64,000 nucleotides of DNA from Bacteroidota bacterium (GTDB lineage: Bacteria > Bacteroidota > Bacteroidia > Bacteroidales > Dysgonomonadaceae), in contig JAEWGM010000024.1 in NCBI GenBank assembly GCA_023388315.1, positions 62,001 to 126,000 on the forward strand, given 5' to 3'. Positions within the stretch are counted from its first letter, which is position 1. Each line of letters opens with the position of its first letter. The translations under genes were made by a program, and so were the position numbers. Under the pieces are notes generated by a model that did no database searches, was not told where the DNA came from, and worked only from the letters and a program-made list of their open reading frames with translations. Positions 61,148 to 64,000 of this stretch are shown here, in pieces.

Positions 61148-62398
61148 ATGAAACTAAAACAAATCAATCTTTTATTGCTTGCAGCGGGATGTATGTTGTT
61201 TTCCTGCACGGGCGGCACAAAAAAAACATCGGAAAATATGGAAAAGACCTATGAAAAAGGAACGTTCGGTTACGATTTGAACTACCTCTCGGAAAAAGAC
61301 AGCCAATTGGTGGTTTTAAAGTCAGACAACGGAAAAGCACAACTTATCGCGTCGGCTAAATATCAGGCTAAGGTTTTCACTTCAACTGCCAACGGAGAAG
61401 AAGGAAACAGCCACGGATTTATTAACTATAATTTTTTCGATGCCGGTGTGGTTGACGAACATATGAATGGTTTTGGTGGAGAAGACCGTTTCTGGCTGGG
61501 ACCCGAAGGCGGGCAATATTCCATTTATTTTGAGCCCGGTAAAGAGCAGGTTTACGACCATTGGCATACGCCCAAAGCAATTGATATTGAAGAATGGAGT
61601 GTGAGCAATGTGTCTGCCAAAGAGGCTACGTTCACTAAAGATATGGAATTGGAAAATTATCAGGGAAGCACCTTAAATATTGGCGTGGAGCGAAAAATTT
61701 CATTGATGCCTGATTCGGAAATAACTGGAAAACTTGGAATTTCCCTTCCCGATGGTGTAAATGCCGCTGCCTACGCAACCAACAATAAAATCACCAACAA
61801 CAACGATTTTGAATGGACGCAAAAAACCGGAACCGTATGTATTTGGATGTTGGATATGTTCAATCCTTCGGATTCGGCGGTAACCGTTATTCCTTACAAC
61901 GATGGTGACGAGAAACAATTAGGCAAAGTGGTTACGTCCGATTACTTCGGAGAAATTCCCGCCGACCGCTTAATCGATGACAACAGCGGAACGTTGTATT
62001 TCAAAACCGACGGAAAATCACGCGGAAAATTGGGGATGAATGCCAAACGTACCAAAGCCATTGCGGGCAATTACGACCCAATCGCCAAAAGGCTCACAGT
62101 GGTAACCTTCGATGTTGACCCATCGGCCGTGTACCTGAATCAGGAGTGGAATCCAGAGAGAAATCCGCTCGTTGGCGATGCCTTAAATGCCTACAACGAT
62201 GGCCCGCTGGAAGATGGCAGTATTATGGGTCCGTTCCTCGAGCTGGAAAGTTGTTCACCTGCGGCGTTTTTGAAACCCGGAGAGTCATTGTCGCACAATC
62301 ACAACGTGTTTCATTTTGTAGGAGATGAAGCAGGTTTATCGGGCATTTGCGAAAAACTGCTCGGAGTAAGCATCAATCAAATTAAAAACGTTTTCTGA
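61148..62398 (+). CDS. DUF6786 family lipoprotein (galactose-mutarotase-like fold)
   Basis: 416 aa. Lipobox in LFSCTGG. Family-typical segments: SHGFINYNFFDAGVVDEHMN, GFGGEDRFWLGPEGGQYSIY and near the C-terminus GPFLELESCSPAAFLKPGES. The overall strand pattern resembles aldose-epimerase-like beta-sandwiches. No activity is established; an extracytoplasmic sugar mutarotase or sugar-binding role would fit between the enzyme genes and the sugar symporter, which starts 12 nt downstream. Confidence 0.72.
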   Translation: MKLKQINLLLLAAGCMLFSCTGGTKKTSENMEKTYEKGTFGYDLNYLSEKDSQLVVLKSDNGKAQLIASAKYQAKVFTSTANGEEGNSHGFINYNFFDAGVVDEHMNGFGGEDRFWLGPEGGQYSIYFEPGKEQVYDHWHTPKAIDIEEWSVSNVSAKEATFTKDMELENYQGSTLNIGVERKISLMPDSEITGKLGISLPDGVNAAAYATNNKITNNNDFEWTQKTGTVCIWMLDMFNPSDSAVTVIPYNDGDEKQLGKVVTSDYFGEIPADRLIDDNSGTLYFKTDGKSRGKLGMNAKRTKAIAGNYDPIAKRLTVVTFDVDPSAVYLNQEWNPERNPLVGDALNAYNDGPLEDGSIMGPFLELESCSPAAFLKPGESLSHNHNVFHFVGDEAGLSGICEKLLGVSINQIKNVF

Positions 62399-62409
62399 AA
62401 AATAAGAAT

Positions 62410-63855
62410 ATGAACGCAACGAAACACCGCTTAGTGCCGGCAGGAATTATATTTCCGTTTATCCTGCTCACCTCTTTATTTTTTATTTGGGCAGTTCCCA
62501 ATAATATGACCGATACAATGCTCGCCGCCTTTAAACGGATTATGAGTTTGTCGGATACACAAACGGCTTGGATTCAAGTGGTGTGTTATCTGCTTGGTTA
62601 TGGTTGTTTTGCCCTTCCCGGAGCTATTTTCATTAAAAAATACACATATAAATCGGGCGTATTAATGGGTTTGGGCTTTTGCATCACGGGCGGAATGTTG
62701 TTCTATCCCGCTATGCTGGCAAACGGTATCAGCACACCGTTGAGCTTTGGAATGTATCTGCTGGCCATTTTTGTACTTTTTGCCGGATTATCCATTCTCG
62801 AAACGTCAGCAAACTCGTATGTTTACGCGTTAGGGGACCCTCGCACCGCAACCCGACGATTAAACTTTTCGCAATCTTTCAATCCTTTTGGCGCGCTCAC
62901 CGGTGTATTTGTGAGCCAAGTTTTTGTTCTTTCGCAACTGAATACAATGAGCGCTTCCGACCGAACTGCGCTGAACGAAACGGAACTGCTTTCGATTCAA
63001 AAAGGTGAACTGCTGGCGGTTACCAACGCATATATGATATTGGGATTGGTAATGCTTGTTCTTTTCCTTCTGATCATCTTCACCAAAATGCCTAAGGCAC
63101 AAGACGATGACAAAACATTGAACCTGAAAGCTACATTCGGACGCTTGAAAAAGAATAAAAACTATGTTTGGGGTGTTATAGCTCAGTTTTTTTATGTTGG
63201 TGCTCAAATTGCTGTTTGGTCGTTTATCATACGTTATGTAATGCAGCAACTGAATCTGGATGCTGTTATTTCCGGATTGGGGGCGAATCCTTCTCAAGAA
63301 GCTATTATTGGTGCTTTACGAAATGTGGAACCGGTGGCCGGAGCGTTTTATAATTTTGCTGAAGCAGTCGGGCTGAATGTGCTTCTACCGCGCACCGCCG
63401 AACAAGCCGGAGCCACGTATTATATTTTATCGCTCATTCTCTTTGTTTTGGGTCGATTTATTTGCACTTGGCTGATGAAATATATCCGTCCCGTGAATCT
63501 GTTATCAGCTCTCACTGCTTTAGCGGTTATTCTCTCAATAACAGTTGTTTATTCTTCAGGTTTTACAGGTGTATATGCGCTGATGGGTATTTCAGGATGT
63601 ATGTCGCTGATGTTCCCAACAATCTACGGTTTGGGCGTACGTGGTTTGGGCGAAGACACCAAAATTGGCGGTTCGGGAATGGTGATGGCTATTGCCGGAG
63701 CGGCGTTGCTCACGCAAGTTCAAGGCATTCTTTCGGATCAGTCTGGAAGCATCAAGTTTGCCTACTGGGTTCCGGCTATCGCGTTCGGTATCATCGCTTA
63801 CTATAGCTTGACCATTGCCCGCAACAGAAAAATACAAGACGCAATTAAAGATTAA
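62410..63855 (+). CDS. fucP: Sugar MFS transporter, FucP family (L-fucose/D-arabinose:H+ symporter)
   Basis: 481 aa, about 12 transmembrane helices. FucP signatures: LTSLFFIWAVPNNMTDTMLA, GYGCFALPGAIFIKKYTYKS, and ETSANSYVYALGDPRTATRR. FucP-type permeases carry L-fucose and also D-arabinose across the inner membrane with protons. An insertion of about 40 residues between helices 7 and 8 (SGLGANPSQEAIIGALRNVE region) is common in Bacteroidota members. It lies between the DUF6786 lipoprotein and the ribulokinase genes with gaps of 11 and 6 nt. Confidence 0.92.
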   Translation: MNATKHRLVPAGIIFPFILLTSLFFIWAVPNNMTDTMLAAFKRIMSLSDTQTAWIQVVCYLLGYGCFALPGAIFIKKYTYKSGVLMGLGFCITGGMLFYPAMLANGISTPLSFGMYLLAIFVLFAGLSILETSANSYVYALGDPRTATRRLNFSQSFNPFGALTGVFVSQVFVLSQLNTMSASDRTALNETELLSIQKGELLAVTNAYMILGLVMLVLFLLIIFTKMPKAQDDDKTLNLKATFGRLKKNKNYVWGVIAQFFYVGAQIAVWSFIIRYVMQQLNLDAVISGLGANPSQEAIIGALRNVEPVAGAFYNFAEAVGLNVLLPRTAEQAGATYYILSLILFVLGRFICTWLMKYIRPVNLLSALTALAVILSITVVYSSGFTGVYALMGISGCMSLMFPTIYGLGVRGLGEDTKIGGSGMVMAIAGAALLTQVQGILSDQSGSIKFAYWVPAIAFGIIAYYSLTIARNRKIQDAIKD

Positions 63856-63861
63856 AATTCA

Positions 63862-64000
63862 ATGGAAAAATTAGTTATAGGAATCGATTACGGAACGGAT
63901 TCTTGCCGCGCGTTAATTGTTGACGCGGTATCGGGAAAAGAATTGGCCACGCACATTGCTTTTTATCCCCGATGGAAAAGTGGTTTGTATTGCGATGCTG
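63862..64000 (+). CDS. araB: Ribulokinase (FGGY family, AraB-type), partial
   Basis: First 46 residues only; the gene runs off the right edge. It shows IGIDYGTDSCRALIVDAVSG, the ATP-binding start of FGGY kinases, followed by YPRWKSGLYCDA. The second block is typical of ribulokinases and is not found in fuculokinase. AraB-type enzymes phosphorylate L- and D-ribulose. The kinase therefore fits FucI acting on D-arabinose to give D-ribulose, then D-ribulose-5-phosphate. The ATG is 6 nt after the fucP-like stop. Confidence 0.85.
   Translation, partial: MEKLVIGIDYGTDSCRALIVDAVSGKELATHIAFYPRWKSGLYCDA

Noticed and set aside
43281..64000. Simple L-fucose catabolic operon
   Set aside because: FucI and FucP alone would allow it, but the kinase start is AraB-like, fucA is not seen, no alpha-L-fucosidase is present, and three GH172 furanosidase-family genes point to a furanoside. 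Kept only as the alternative hypothesis.

Overview
The window comes from a member of the Bacteroidota, most likely order Bacteroidales. The evidence is SusC/SusD pairs, lipoproteins with short lipoboxes, CarboxypepD_reg-type TonB receptors, and promoters of the Bacteroidota form TAnnTTTG. The gene content (several GH172 genes, PepD, OadA-type carboxyltransferase) would suit a Dysgonomonadaceae-like fermenter, but genus assignment is inference.

Layout. 1-8.3 kb (minus strand): exonuclease VII operon (xseA, membrane protein, xseB, ispD) interrupted by an IS200-like REP-associated transposase unit; a subtilisin-like protease; small membrane proteins; a flavodoxin; pepD; a flippase-like membrane protein. 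8.3-15.7 kb: rsmA, corA, a GH123-type lipoprotein, formimidoylglutamase and a sialate-type O-acetylesterase. 16.13-23.36 kb: a compact AT-rich island integrated in the 3' end of tRNA-Arg(TCT), bounded by a 15-bp direct repeat. It carries a tyrosine integrase, two HTH proteins, a primase-polymerase/SF3 helicase, a dense iteron array and a possible terminase-small-subunit-like protein. The layout resembles a phage satellite or self-replicating island. 23.5-38.5 kb (minus): gdhA, a frameshifted tfoX, a SRPBCC protein, a Crp-like regulator, Mrr, a TonB receptor/lipoprotein pair, a pyruvate/oxaloacetate carboxyltransferase, a DEAD-box helicase and a phosphatase-fold lipoprotein without its catalytic residues. 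39.0-42.1 kb (plus): nadA, a pseudouridine synthase, ychF. 42.2-64 kb (plus): a large glycan-utilization locus.

The glycan locus has a LacI regulator with matching operators in front of itself and of fucI, then FucI, three DUF2961/GH172 proteins, SusC/SusD, a DUF4886 SGNH-like lipoprotein, GH20, an unassigned 730-aa protein of probable alpha/alpha fold, a DUF6786 lipoprotein, a FucP-type symporter, and the start of a ribulokinase (AraB-type, not FucK-type). FucI also isomerises D-arabinose, and GH172 includes D-arabinofuranosidases. The set therefore reads best as uptake and catabolism of a D-arabinofuranose-containing glycan: D-arabinose to D-ribulose to D-ribulose-5-phosphate.

A second coherent system is regulatory. 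Three promoters at 28.0, 28.5 and 33.2 kb share one architecture: four direct repeats at exact 11-bp spacing (CTTAAC/TGTAAC type), then 10 bp, then GAnnTTTG. This matches the organisation of PhoB-class sites. One drives the TonB receptor/lipoprotein pair, one a small CarboxypepD_reg protein, and one an apparently non-coding transcript of about 105 nt that ends in a strong terminator.
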